A stretch of 59,166 nt of DNA from Candidatus Sumerlaeota bacterium (GTDB taxonomy: Bacteria; Sumerlaeota; Sumerlaeia; Sumerlaeales; Sumerlaeaceae). Where the stretch lies: contig JADFCV010000003.1 of NCBI GenBank assembly GCA_017161655.1, positions 1-59,166 of the forward strand, read 5' to 3'. The notes beneath the pieces were generated by a model. That model made no database searches. It was not told the DNA's origin and saw only the letters and a list, made by a program, of their open reading frames with translations. Below are positions 19,522 through 28,726 of this stretch, piece after piece. The translations under genes and the position numbers were made by a program. Numbering within the stretch: the first letter of the stretch is position 1; each line of letters starts with the position of its first letter.

Positions 19522-22011
19522 TCATTCAAGCTGGAAAGAGCTTGTTGTGACGGGTAAGCTTATTCCTCCGGACACCAGGACATTCCATCCGTGCGTCGAG
19601 TCCCAAGTCCCGCTGTTTGCAAAACGGAGGGAATACTCGGGTCGTGTGGCCAAGTTTTGATTCTGGTCCGGTAACCACAAAGCTAAACCCAAATTGCTCG
19701 GCGGATTCGATGGCAGGTCCACGGCTGAGGACAGCGAAACCGTATAGCTCTGGCCTGGTTTCCACCGCCGGATATCGACTGCCGGCAGCGACACACTTGT
19801 CACGGCATCGCCAGTCGCGGCGTTAGTGACAACTAAGTACACGGGACGTCGTTTATAAGCAGGCGCCCATCCTCGATTTTCGATAGTGAAAGCCAGAGTA
19901 AAAGGTTCGTTGTCACGGATTACAGTGGGAACTGTCGCCGAAGTAAGGACCAGCCGATAGCCTAGGTGTGCCTTGATTGTGTCCCAGCACCCTTGGGATT
20001 TCAGAGCGTTGACAGCATCGGGGTTGTAATCTTCGTGGAAGAAGGTCCAATGGAGCCGTTGCATCTCATTGATGCACGTGCTGCACGAGAGGTAAGTAGA
20101 ATTGTAGTTTGCCGTTTCGCCCCCGATGGGGACATACAACGTGTCAGTGGAAAGAAAGTCTTTTTGTGCCTCAATGTTGTTCGAGTCATAGGTCCCCCAA
20201 TCGTCTGCCGACGCAAGAAAAGCATCATTGTGGTGCCCAACCCTTGCGACCCCTGCCGTGGTAAACGCAGTCTCCTCGGTTACCCGTTCTCCCGGGAACA
20301 AGGCATCGCTACCGTATGCAGGATCCTTCCACCAGGGCCGTCTTACCAGAACAAAGTGATCTTCTGGCAGCGTAGCAAGCAACCAGTCTATCACCTGTCG
20401 GCGCCAGTAAGGAGACGGAAAATTATACTGCTGGTAAGGCTGGGACTCATCTCGATAGTAGAAAGTGCTATGCCATTCTCCCCACGCTCCAATGATACCA
20501 GCAAAAGTGAATGCCACCACATCTTTATTAGCTTCGAAAATCGGCTTTAGCTGGCTCAGATGCTGCTGAAGAAATGTTGGGGATGCCTCTTTTGGCGGAG
20601 TCGAAGCCGTTCCTCCATCATCGTTGTACACAATTCGCACGAGAGCTTTCATGCCAGCGTTTCGTATGCGATTGAAACCATCGTTGATGCTCGCCAGATA
20701 GCTACTGGGAATAGTGCTTGACGTGTAATTGTCGAGGCGAATTTGCGAATAGACAAGCCGATAGCCATTCGCAGCCATGGTCGCGTAATCAATACCTGTG
20801 TCAGTGATGTCACCGCCGAAACGAAAAATCCCTCGCTCTGGGTTAGGAACATCACCGGAGGCTTCGCTAAACACAACCGTTGACTGCCCCTCAGCAGGAG
20901 CCCGTAAGTTATTGTAAGCTGCAGTAAAGGTTCCACCAGGGTTTGAACCGGTGTTCTGCACCCCAATGCGCCACTCAATAATGTTATTCAGGTCGAGAAC
21001 ACCATCTGCTCCGTCGCTCTGTTTGACCCAGCTTGTGGTCGGACCGAGATCTACCTGAGTCCAAGAGGCACTGGTAGGAAAGGGAACCGTCACGGCAAAA
21101 TAAGTGCCGTCGAGGTCAACCAAACCCACCCAGAGACTCTTGTTCGTTGCAGACGGATTACCTTGCACATCGAGGGTAACTTTTGAGTGACCGGCTATGG
21201 AACGTGGTTGGGCAAACCGACGCGCCACCAAGCTGACGTTCCACGCTGTGTTGTTGAGACTATGTGAGACAACGCAGGCATAATCGCCGCCACCTAGTGA
21301 TTGGCTATCGCGTGAGGCGCTACAACCTGGCGAGCTCACATCGCGGCTACGTAGGTTCGCATTTGCTGTGGAGTCAAACGCATCGAAGTTTTCAATGACA
21401 GAAGTATATGCGGGAGAAAAACCACTCTCCAACTTGTACAGGCTTGGTGAAACATAGTCCCACGAACCAGAAGCGTCCCCAAAGACAAACTTGATAACTG
21501 AGCCTAGTCCGCCTGGGAAAGATTGAGAAATGTCACCGGGGATGGTGGTTGACAGAGGCAACCTGTACTCAATGTTGTTGCCACTCTGGGCCCAAACAAG
21601 AGAAGAAGGTGACGCTGCACCGCTATTGAATTGACCTGTTTTTTCGCCGTAAACAGATGCCCCTGCAACTAGCGTATCCGATCCGATTCCCACTCCGAAA
21701 AGGTCGAAACCTGTCGCGGTGTTGTTGTCACCGTCAATGCCAGTGAGATCGTTGCCACTGTAAGAGGCTGCATTATAACTTTCGATCCGAACGTAGAGGT
21801 ACTGTCCATCGTTGGCTAGGTACACGGCCTTCACGTCACGGGTGGCGCCATCCCCGCTTGGATCCGTCACAAGTACTGGAATTTGGCCATCCCAGTCATC
21901 GAAGCTCCCATCAATTTGTATTCCAGGTGCCCAGACTCCTCCATGGGCCAGTGCTGACGCGTAGAACACCGTAAACATGATCGTACGCAAGCGTGTCTTC
22001 GTCTTCGACAT
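19522..22011 (-). CDS. Secreted DUF4874/DUF4832 protein with N-terminal CBM-like modules
   Basis: About 829 residues from the ATG at 22011 (AAGGAG 10 nt upstream; a GTG at 22032 would overlap that site). A signal peptide is followed by a CBM9-like beta domain (IDGSFDDWDG..., about 30-200) and a second beta-sandwich (about 205-370); together these are clearly paralogous to the whole protein at 37399-38556. Then comes the DUF4874 barrel-like region starting at DVPNPERGIFRF and a DUF4832 C-terminal region (HLGYRLVLTSA onward). Families of this type are secreted and thought to be glycan-related; no catalytic activity is established. The gene is divergent from the epimerase gene and shares its 441-bp upstream region. 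It ends in SSFQLE. Confidence 0.85.
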   Translation of the reverse strand: MSKTKTRLRTIMFTVFYASALAHGGVWAPGIQIDGSFDDWDGQIPVLVTDPSGDGATRDVKAVYLANDGQYLYVRIESYNAASYSGNDLTGIDGDNNTATGFDLFGVGIGSDTLVAGASVYGEKTGQFNSGAASPSSLVWAQSGNNIEYRLPLSTTIPGDISQSFPGGLGSVIKFVFGDASGSWDYVSPSLYKLESGFSPAYTSVIENFDAFDSTANANLRSRDVSSPGCSASRDSQSLGGGDYACVVSHSLNNTAWNVSLVARRFAQPRSIAGHSKVTLDVQGNPSATNKSLWVGLVDLDGTYFAVTVPFPTSASWTQVDLGPTTSWVKQSDGADGVLDLNNIIEWRIGVQNTGSNPGGTFTAAYNNLRAPAEGQSTVVFSEASGDVPNPERGIFRFGGDITDTGIDYATMAANGYRLVYSQIRLDNYTSSTIPSSYLASINDGFNRIRNAGMKALVRIVYNDDGGTASTPPKEASPTFLQQHLSQLKPIFEANKDVVAFTFAGIIGAWGEWHSTFYYRDESQPYQQYNFPSPYWRRQVIDWLLATLPEDHFVLVRRPWWKDPAYGSDALFPGERVTEETAFTTAGVARVGHHNDAFLASADDWGTYDSNNIEAQKDFLSTDTLYVPIGGETANYNSTYLSCSTCINEMQRLHWTFFHEDYNPDAVNALKSQGCWDTIKAHLGYRLVLTSATVPTVIRDNEPFTLAFTIENRGWAPAYKRRPVYLVVTNAATGDAVTSVSLPAVDIRRWKPGQSYTVSLSSAVDLPSNPPSNLGLALWLPDQNQNLATRPEYSLRFANSGTWDSTHGWNVLVSGGISLPVTTSSFQLE

Positions 22012-22233
22012 GGCAGTGTTTCTCCTTTTCACGAGGAGTGATATTTAATCCTTGTCTAGGCATCGGTAACGTGGAATGAGGCATTTATTTGTCAAGAAAA
22101 ATTGATTTTTGGGCATGAGTTGAGTTTTGGCAACCGAGTCTCCATTCGTAAAGGACGCAAGTCACAACTTCTTCCCCTCGTTGGCCAGTGTCACCGGAAA
22201 GGCTGGTATTGTGAGGGATGAGCCATCGAATGC

Positions 22234-22263
22234 TTGATAAAATTCTGCTTGCACGGCTCTAAT
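22234..22263 (+). promoter_or_regulatory. Candidate sigma70 promoter of the sugar locus
   Basis: TTGATA and TCTAAT are separated by 18 bp, about 190 bp before the epimerase start. This would give a long 5' leader containing the 22266 hairpin. Predicted by eye only. Confidence 0.4.
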
Positions 22264-22265
22264 GC

Positions 22266-22293
22266 CCGGTTTTGAGAAACCGGCGGACTTTTT
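22266..22293 (+). terminator. Hairpin with T-run in the leader of the epimerase gene (possible attenuator)
   Basis: CCGGTTT and AAACCGG form a 7-bp stem with a TGAG loop, followed after 5 nt by five T. It sits right after the predicted transcription start and before the first gene, the position expected of an attenuator; it could also be incidental. Confidence 0.35.
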
Positions 22294-22452
22294 CGTCGGA
22301 CATGTTTCCGTGCGTGTGGCCGATCCTCGGGCCTACGGAGGAGAGACTTATCATAGAAGACTACACCCCCAAATGATTATTTTTCTGGAAAAATTGTTTT
22401 GCATCGCGAGCCTCAGTGTTTGAAAAAGTCAGCTAGATCGGAGGTCTTAGGC

Positions 22453-23382
22453 GTGAAAATCCTCATCACTGGCGGTGCGGGGTTCATTGGTAGCCACATT
22501 GCCCGCGCTTGGCTTGAACGCGGAGCGTCTGTTCGGGTTCTCGACAACTTTCGGACGGGGAAGCGGGAAAACTTAGCAGGGATGGAAGTCGAGATCATTG
22601 AGGGATCCATTAACAATCGGAACGTTGTGGAGTGTGCTCTCCAGGATGTGGACATCGTTCATCATTTGGCCGCCCTGGTCAGTGTGCCTGAAAGTGTAGA
22701 ACACCCTGTCGAGACCGAAGAGATTAACACCATTGGCACGATCGTTTTGCTCAACGCGGCTGAACGGGCGGGGGTGAAATCCTTCGTTTTCTCGTCAACC
22801 TCTGCCGTTTACGGCAACGTCGATCGTCCGGAGCACTCTGAGAGGGATTTGCCACAGCCTTTCTCCCCCTATGCCATTTCTAAACTCGCTGCAGAATATT
22901 ACGTCAGCCTAGCTCATCGACCAAACGGAATGCGAACGGTGAGCCTTCGCTACTTCAACGTGTTCGGTCCTCGTCAGGATCCGTCGAGCCCGTATGCGGC
23001 GGCTATATCCATTTTTACCGCAAAAGCCATTGTCGGCGAACCACTGGTCATTTACGGCGATGGCGAGCAGACTCGCGATTTTATCTACGTGGACGACGTC
23101 GTATCGGCTAATCTTTTAGCAGCCCAAAGAGGAGAAGGTGTTTACAATGTTGCCACCGGAAGGCGGATTACTATCAACGAACTGGCCCTGACAATCCGCG
23201 AGATAGCTGGATCGAAGTCTCCTGTTCTCCATGCGACCGAACGCCCAGGTGATGTGCGACATTCGCGTGGTTCTATCGAGCGGCTGACCGCGCTTGGCTG
23301 GAAGCCTAAGGTTAGCTTACGCGATGGATTGCTTCAAACGTATAAATGGATGCTTGAGCAAACAAAGGGAGGTTCCTCATGA
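22453..23382 (+). CDS. NAD-dependent sugar-nucleotide epimerase (GalE-like)
   Basis: About 309 residues from the GTG at 22453, which has GGAGG 8 nt upstream; a TTG at 22399 is less likely. It is an extended SDR protein: Rossmann motif [10 protein letters not shown], then SSTSAVYG with the catalytic Ser, YAISKLAAE with the Tyr-x3-Lys pair, and RYFNVFGPRQ. Closest in pattern to UDP-glucose 4-epimerases of the WcaG/GalE group, which interconvert UDP-Glc and UDP-Gal; specificity for another UDP-hexose is possible. Its stop overlaps the start of the solute-binding gene (ATGA), so it opens the sugar operon. Confidence 0.88.
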   Translation: MKILITGGAGFIGSHIARAWLERGASVRVLDNFRTGKRENLAGMEVEIIEGSINNRNVVECALQDVDIVHHLAALVSVPESVEHPVETEEINTIGTIVLLNAAERAGVKSFVFSSTSAVYGNVDRPEHSERDLPQPFSPYAISKLAAEYYVSLAHRPNGMRTVSLRYFNVFGPRQDPSSPYAAAISIFTAKAIVGEPLVIYGDGEQTRDFIYVDDVVSANLLAAQRGEGVYNVATGRRITINELALTIREIAGSKSPVLHATERPGDVRHSRGSIERLTALGWKPKVSLRDGLLQTYKWMLEQTKGGSS

Positions 23383-24692
23383 ATACCTGGTTTCATGTCA
23401 CAGCGCTGGCCCTGGCTGTAGGAGTGGTATTGAGCCTCAGCGGATGCTCCGACCGTTCATCGGAAGAATCACCGCGCGGCATCAGCCGTACGACGATTAG
23501 GTACTCGCGTTGGGGGTTACCAGAAGAGATTGAGGCCGAGCGCCAACTCATCCGTTCTTTCGAAGAAAAACACCCGGATATTCACGTGGTTCTTGAGTTT
23601 TCGTCCTGGGGCGAGTACTGGAACAAGCTTCAAGCCCAGATGGCAGCAGGCACCGCTCCGGATGTTTTTCTCCTCAATGGGGGATATTCGAATGACTATG
23701 CTGCGCGCGGCCAACTTGAAAATCTAAAGCCTTGGGTAGACCGCGATACCTCACTCTCGCTTGAACAGTATTTCCCGCAAACGGTGGCGATTTTCCAAGA
23801 AGGCCAGGCCCTATGGGCTTTGCCTAGAGATTGCAATACAGTAGCTATTTATTATAATAAAACGATCTTTCAAAAGCGAGGGGTGCCATTCCCGAAACCG
23901 GATTGGGACTGGCAGGATTTTCTGGAGAAGGCCAAAGCCTGTACGTTAGACGAAAATAACGATGGTCGTCCCGACATTTTTGGCTTTAATGCGGGCTACG
24001 ATTCGATGGAAGTCCATTGGGGGTATTGGGTGTGGCAGAACAACGGCGAAATTCTCAACAAATCAAAAACGAAGTGTATGCTCGGGGAACCTAACGCGGT
24101 GGAAGCGCTGCGCTTTTACTCTGATCTCGTCGTCAAACATAAAGTTGCTCCCGATGTTGCGCAGAGTTCGACGTTTGGCAGCAATATGTTCCTCACCGGT
24201 CGTGTGGCCATGTCACCCGAAGGATCCTGGATGATTAAAGCCTTTAAGGAGGCAAAGAGTTTCGAGTGGGCCATTGCTCCGCTTCCTAAAGGAAAACGCA
24301 AGGCTGCCCCCGTCAACGGTCTTGGCAACGCCATGTATGCCAAAAGCAAAAACAAACAAGCGGCGTGGGAATTTCTCAAGTTCCTCGCATCGCGCGAATA
24401 CCAGGAACTGTTGGCAAAATCAGGAACGTCGATTCCTGCTTTGCGTGAGGTGGCGGAATCCGCGATCTACTTAGATGGAACAGTGGAAGGGAAGCAGTTT
24501 TTTCTCGAGCAACTTACTTACGCTCAGCCTCTGGATTTTACCCGCAACTTTGCCAAGATCGAAGAAGCGATCCGAGGCGAACTAGAGGCGGTGTGGTTGG
24601 GGCGAAAAGCTGTCGAAGCTGCTGCCAAAGATGCAGCCCAGGCGGTTGACAAAATCCTCGCCGAAAACGCGGTCTCTGGAGCAAACAGGTAA
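23379..24692 (+). CDS. ABC transporter sugar-binding lipoprotein (family 1)
   Basis: 437 residues. Signal peptide with lipobox LSGC (Cys23), then an extracellular solute-binding family 1 fold (MalE/UgpB-like): RYSRWGLPEEIEAE, LEFSSWGEYWNKLQAQM, GTAPDVFLLNG and ALPRDCNTVAIYYNK. It captures a sugar or oligosaccharide for the two permeases encoded just downstream. GGAGG precedes the ATG, which overlaps the epimerase stop by 4 bases. The ligand cannot be read from sequence; the surrounding Leloir-like genes suggest a galactose-type or related sugar. Confidence 0.93.
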   Translation: MNTWFHVTALALAVGVVLSLSGCSDRSSEESPRGISRTTIRYSRWGLPEEIEAERQLIRSFEEKHPDIHVVLEFSSWGEYWNKLQAQMAAGTAPDVFLLNGGYSNDYAARGQLENLKPWVDRDTSLSLEQYFPQTVAIFQEGQALWALPRDCNTVAIYYNKTIFQKRGVPFPKPDWDWQDFLEKAKACTLDENNDGRPDIFGFNAGYDSMEVHWGYWVWQNNGEILNKSKTKCMLGEPNAVEALRFYSDLVVKHKVAPDVAQSSTFGSNMFLTGRVAMSPEGSWMIKAFKEAKSFEWAIAPLPKGKRKAAPVNGLGNAMYAKSKNKQAAWEFLKFLASREYQELLAKSGTSIPALREVAESAIYLDGTVEGKQFFLEQLTYAQPLDFTRNFAKIEEAIRGELEAVWLGRKAVEAAAKDAAQAVDKILAENAVSGANR

Positions 24693-24694
24693 TC

Positions 24695-25627
24695 ATGGCG
24701 AGAGTTTCCTTTTCAAGAAATCACGCCTCTTCGCCTCTGGCACGAATCGAACGGATTTGGGGCTGGCTCTTGACCTTGCCATTCGTGTTGGGGCTTCTTT
24801 TCTTTTCGTTAGGACCTATTTCGGCCGCTATTGGCTTGGCATTCTTCCACTGGGACAACCTCACTCCTCCCCGTTTTGCTGGGCTGGCCAACTGGCAGCG
24901 ATTATGGGGCGACGAGCTTTTCTGGAAAGCGTTGCGCAACACGCTCTATTACGTCGCTGGTTCCGTACCCACTGGGATCGTGCTCTCGCTCGCGCTGGCT
25001 CTGCTCATCAATTTGCGGTTGCCTGCTATCCAAATCTTTCGCACACTCTACTTCACCCCTGTCGTCACTTCGACGGTGGCCGTGGCACTCGTTTGGACGT
25101 GGTTTTACGACAGTAACTATGGGATTCTGAACTACGTGATTGAACGTCTCGGCCGGCTCCTCGGAATTGCCTGGCTCAGGCCGATAGCTTGGCTCAACGA
25201 CCCACGCACGGCCATGCCCGCAATTATCGCCATGAGTGTATGGAAAGGCCTGGGGTACAACATGGTAATTTTTCTCGCGGCCTTGCAAAATGTACCTCGT
25301 GAGCTATATGAGGCGGCCGCCATCGACGGAGCCAACCGCTTTCGGCAGTTCATTCACGTGACCTTACCAGGGATCTCTCCCGTGATGTTTTTCGTGCTGG
25401 TCACCTCTATGATTGGCGCATTTCAGGTATTCGACCAGGTTTACATCATGGCCCGCGATGGCCGCCCCGCCAACTCGACCCTGACCTTGGTCTATTACCT
25501 CTATAATCATGCTTTTCGCTATCTCGATATGGGTTACGCCTGCACGATTGGCATGGCGCTGTTTATCCTCATTGGTGCCGTGACCGGCATCCAAATCGTG
25601 CTCCAGCGCAAATGGGTTCACTCATGA
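24695..25627 (+). CDS. Sugar ABC transporter permease (MalF/UgpA type)
   Basis: 310 residues, with about six membrane helices (first FVLGLLFFSLGPISAAIGLA). The EAA loop, ELYEAAAIDGANRFRQFIHV, contacts the ATPase. It starts 2 nt after the solute-binding gene stop, and its own stop overlaps the next permease start. Forms a heterodimer with the 25624 product. Confidence 0.95.
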   Translation: MARVSFSRNHASSPLARIERIWGWLLTLPFVLGLLFFSLGPISAAIGLAFFHWDNLTPPRFAGLANWQRLWGDELFWKALRNTLYYVAGSVPTGIVLSLALALLINLRLPAIQIFRTLYFTPVVTSTVAVALVWTWFYDSNYGILNYVIERLGRLLGIAWLRPIAWLNDPRTAMPAIIAMSVWKGLGYNMVIFLAALQNVPRELYEAAAIDGANRFRQFIHVTLPGISPVMFFVLVTSMIGAFQVFDQVYIMARDGRPANSTLTLVYYLYNHAFRYLDMGYACTIGMALFILIGAVTGIQIVLQRKWVHS

Positions 25628-26469
25628 AAACACTTGGTCGTAATGGAAATAAATGGCTCTGGCCTGCTCTTGCCTACACATGTCTCACCCTTATTGCTCT
25701 CCTCATGATCTTTCCATTTCTATGGATGATCTCAACATCATTCAAAAGCATGGAAGAAGCTTTCCGTTACCCGCCCAACATGTTTCCCGAGCACTGGCAC
25801 TTTGAAAACTATCGGCTCCTCACCAAAACACTTCCAGTAGGTCGATTTTTTGTTAACAGTATCAAAATCACATCACTGAACGTTATCGGCGTTCTTTTAT
25901 CATGTTCCATGGCGGCCTTTGCGCTGGCCCGCCTGAATTTTCCAGGGCGAACTTTGCTTTTCGCTGCTGCGCTTATCACCCTTATGATCCCGTGGCAAAC
26001 CACCCTCATCCCTGTGTTTATTCTTTTTCAAAAGCTGGGTTGGAAAGACAGTCATTACCCGTTGTGGGTGCCAGCATTTTTTGGGGGTGGTTTTGCGGTA
26101 TTTTTCTTGCGACAGTTTTTTCTTTCCGTTCCCCGCGATCTCTATGAGGCTGCTCTGGTTGATGGATTGACTCCAGGAGGAGTCCTTTTTCGCATCTACT
26201 TGCCACTCGCAAAGCCAGCGCTGACAACGCTCGGAGTATTTACCTTCATCACGAGTTGGAACGACCTGTTGAGTCCTCTCATCTACATTGATACTCTTGA
26301 GAAAATGCCACTCACTGCCGGTCTTAGCTTCCTCCAGACGCAGTACAGTAGCAATTGGCCGATCATGATGGCTGGCGCCGTGGTATCAATTATACCGATA
26401 TTAGTGATTTTTTACATCAGCCAAAAAGTCTTTGTTGAAGGGATTGCTACCAGTGGCCTCAAAGGCTGA
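25624..26469 (+). CDS. Sugar ABC transporter permease (MalG/UgpE type)
   Basis: 281 residues from the ATG at 25624, which overlaps the preceding stop (ATGA); the ATG at 25612 is less likely. Six-helix membrane protein with the typical N-terminus FPFLWMISTSFKSMEEAF and EAA loop DLYEAALVDGLTPGGVLFRI. It is the second half of the importer channel. No ATP-binding gene lies anywhere in the locus, so the ATPase must be shared and encoded elsewhere. Confidence 0.95.
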   Translation: MKTLGRNGNKWLWPALAYTCLTLIALLMIFPFLWMISTSFKSMEEAFRYPPNMFPEHWHFENYRLLTKTLPVGRFFVNSIKITSLNVIGVLLSCSMAAFALARLNFPGRTLLFAAALITLMIPWQTTLIPVFILFQKLGWKDSHYPLWVPAFFGGGFAVFFLRQFFLSVPRDLYEAALVDGLTPGGVLFRIYLPLAKPALTTLGVFTFITSWNDLLSPLIYIDTLEKMPLTAGLSFLQTQYSSNWPIMMAGAVVSIIPILVIFYISQKVFVEGIATSGLKG

Positions 26470-27697
26470 ACATGGTTGGAGTTTGCCCGTTCGCAACGAT
26501 TTGGTTATCCGAGTCAATACCGATACTCCTGCGGAACGTTCTGCTGAACAGAGACGGTTGCGCAAACATGCGGTACTCAACGTCATTCGGACCCACGGGC
26601 CAATTTCCCGCAGCGAAATCGCAAAGCTTCTCAGGTTCAATGTTCCTCATACGTCAGAGCTTGTCGAAGATTTATTAGCAGAAAAGCTTGTTTACGAAGA
26701 GAAGCCGCGCGTCATTCCCCGAGGACGGTGGCCAATTCCTCTGCGGATGAATGCAAGTGCAGCATCCGTTCTTGGTATTGATATCGGGAGAACTGCCACG
26801 ATCGCAATTCTCACAAACCTTGGTGGAGAAATTCTGGCCAGGTTCGAGGAAGCTACTCCAACGCTTTCAACTCCCTCAAACTACAGGCAATGGTTAGAGC
26901 ATATCCTTAATCTTGTGGGTGAATACTCCGACTCCGATTTTCCCCCTGTCGCTGGCATCGGGGTCGCGCTTCCCGGACTTGTCGCCTCCTCCCACGGCCG
27001 CCCGAGCGGAGACCCTGAACTTGCTGACGATCTACGCGAGTGGGTGGAACACGTCACCCAAGCCCCCACAATCGTCGACAATGACGCGCGCATGATGGCC
27101 TACGGCTGGTACTGGTTCGCGGAAGGATACAAGCACACATCCTTTGCGATTCTCAACGTCGGCCAAGGTCTGGGTTTAGGTCTCTTCCTAGAAGGTCGCG
27201 TCTATACCGGCACGCACGGATTTGCGGGTGAAATTGGTTACGTGCCGGCTGGCGAGCATGATATCCCTGGCTTTCTTGGACATCCGGAGGCGTTGGAGAA
27301 TACAGCCTCAGGAGCAGGGATTTTAAGATTAGCACGCGCCCGTGGGCTCCATGTCGCCGGAGTCGAAGAGTTGGCGCGATTGGCACGTAATGAAGACCCT
27401 ACAGCACGAGAGATTTTCAGCATTTTTGCCCAGTATTTAGGACGTGCCCTGGCCACCGTGATTAACCTTTTCGACCCCGAAGCAGTGATTCTGGCTGGGC
27501 GCATTTGCCGCTCTCACGATTTATTTTTCGAGCAAAGTCTTATTGAAGCTGAGCGCCATACCCTTGCTCCCATATTTCATCGCACGCAAATTTCCGTCAG
27601 CCATCTCGACGTCAATCTCACCTCGCTGGGTGCAGTCGGCTGCGTCATGCATCATATCTTTCAAGCCAGCCATATCGAAGTTCACGACCTCATTTGA
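26453..27697 (+). CDS. ROK-family transcriptional regulator
   Basis: About 414 residues. A winged helix-turn-helix (about 35-95: LRKHAVLNVIRTHGPISRSE, IAKLLRFNVPHTSELVEDLL) precedes a ROK domain beginning VLGIDIGRTATIAIL with NVGQGLGLGLFLEG and FAGEIGYVP. The usual ROK zinc motif C-x-C-G-x2-G-C is missing: the segment reads GHPEALENTASGAG. A role as sugar-responsive repressor, not kinase, is favoured by the DNA-binding domain. The start is uncertain: a TTG at 26432 and GTG at 26453 are both in frame and overlap the permease stop; AAGGG precedes the GTG. It is probably the local regulator of the sugar genes. Confidence 0.87.
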   Translation: MASKAEHGWSLPVRNDLVIRVNTDTPAERSAEQRRLRKHAVLNVIRTHGPISRSEIAKLLRFNVPHTSELVEDLLAEKLVYEEKPRVIPRGRWPIPLRMNASAASVLGIDIGRTATIAILTNLGGEILARFEEATPTLSTPSNYRQWLEHILNLVGEYSDSDFPPVAGIGVALPGLVASSHGRPSGDPELADDLREWVEHVTQAPTIVDNDARMMAYGWYWFAEGYKHTSFAILNVGQGLGLGLFLEGRVYTGTHGFAGEIGYVPAGEHDIPGFLGHPEALENTASGAGILRLARARGLHVAGVEELARLARNEDPTAREIFSIFAQYLGRALATVINLFDPEAVILAGRICRSHDLFFEQSLIEAERHTLAPIFHRTQISVSHLDVNLTSLGAVGCVMHHIFQASHIEVHDLI

Positions 27698-28103
27698 TCC
27701 ACCCTGTCGGCCCGATGGTTCGCCGCGACTGAGCCTCTCAAAAGCTGGGCGTGAGTGCCTGAATGCCATATCGCCATGGCGTAAATTCTGGTGATGACAG
27801 GGATGCTCTCTCGTCGTGATACTAGCTCTATATTTTGCTAACATGTTATTCGAGAGATTACGCTGTTTTTTTTATCTTCCCGCCACGCTCTGATCTTTTC
27901 GAGAATCAGCTCGGTGGACCAACCGAATCACATGTAAGCCCGCAAGGATTCTCCCTAACCATCTATTTGTCAATCATCTTAGTGTGATTTAGACGCGATG
28001 TTTTTTCCGACTTGCAAAGATATCTGTTTTTTGTGATTTTTTTGGCTGGTGAAAAATATAGAAGCACCATCGTGGCTTTCATTCTCATTTTAGGAGGAAC
28101 AAA
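27698..28103. other. Gene-free stretch between the ROK regulator and the pseudopilin gene
   Basis: 406 bp with no plausible gene. It becomes A/T-rich near the pseudopilin start. TAACATGTTA, a 10-bp perfect palindrome at 27839-27848, is operator-like. The region probably holds the promoter of the second half of the locus, but no clear -35/-10 pair was found. Confidence 0.55.
27839..27848. promoter_or_regulatory. Operator-like palindrome before the pseudopilin gene
   Basis: TAACATGTTA is a perfect 10-bp palindrome in the control region of the downstream half of the sugar locus. It could bind the adjacent ROK protein; a short palindrome like this can also occur by chance. Confidence 0.25.
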
Positions 28104-28700
28104 ATGAAACGTTCTGGCTTTACCCTCATCGAGTTACTCATCGTCGTGGCAATCATCGCAATCCTTGCTGCCATTGCGGTCCCTAATTTCCTCGAGGCTC
28201 AAGTGCGCTCGAAGGTCTCGCGCGCAAAGTCGGACCTCAGGTCAATAGCCACCGCGTTAGAGTCTTACTACGTAGACAATAACCATTATCCCCCCTTTAC
28301 GGTGTACGTAAACGGACTCCTGGGTGAACAGCAAGTGCATTTGCTCACGACGCCCGTAGCCTACATCAGCTCTGTTCCACAGGACGTTTTTCAGGCGTCC
28401 AAGCCAAAGAAGTATCCCGGCGCAACCGGAAACTGCGCTGCGAAGAACTATGATGATTGGTATGGTCCTTTCCCACGCTACTTTTTGTATGGGACCAACA
28501 CTTTTCTCCTTAACGGCGAAACGGGTTGGACAGTTCGGTGCATGGGACCAGATCAGGATTTTGATCTAGTGGCGTGCCCATCGGACAATGATATCGCCGA
28601 GCCGCTGAACGGGAAATATGATCCAACCAACGGCACCGTCTCTAATGGAGATATTCTCCGCGCAGGCGGGGGAATCCGGTTCTTCAGTTCTAATGACTAA
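28104..28700 (+). CDS. Type II/IV pseudopilin (GspG/PulG-like prepilin)
   Basis: 198 residues. Class III prepilin signal: after MKRSG, FTLIELLIVVAIIAILAAIA shows cleavage before Phe6 and the conserved Glu at +5. This hydrophobic helix is followed by SKVSRAKSDLRSIATALE and YYVDNNHYPP, typical of PVC-type pseudopilins. The C-terminal domain has several Cys. GGAGGAAC precedes the ATG. Such proteins assemble into secretion pseudopili or stay in the membrane; here it sits alone inside a sugar locus with no secretion-system neighbours, so a surface-binding role is possible. Confidence 0.9.
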   Translation: MKRSGFTLIELLIVVAIIAILAAIAVPNFLEAQVRSKVSRAKSDLRSIATALESYYVDNNHYPPFTVYVNGLLGEQQVHLLTTPVAYISSVPQDVFQASKPKKYPGATGNCAAKNYDDWYGPFPRYFLYGTNTFLLNGETGWTVRCMGPDQDFDLVACPSDNDIAEPLNGKYDPTNGTVSNGDILRAGGGIRFFSSND

Positions 28701-28726
28701 CTTCCACAAGCGAGGAGCAATACAGA

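Larger units (their letters stand above)
22012..22452. other. Divergent control region of the sugar locus
   Basis: 441 bp between the DUF4832 gene (leftward) and the epimerase gene (rightward). It contains a candidate rightward promoter at 22234-22263, a hairpin with a T-run at 22266-22293, and on the minus strand a consensus TTGACA (22090-22095) whose -10 partner is poor. No gene is seen. Confidence 0.6.
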
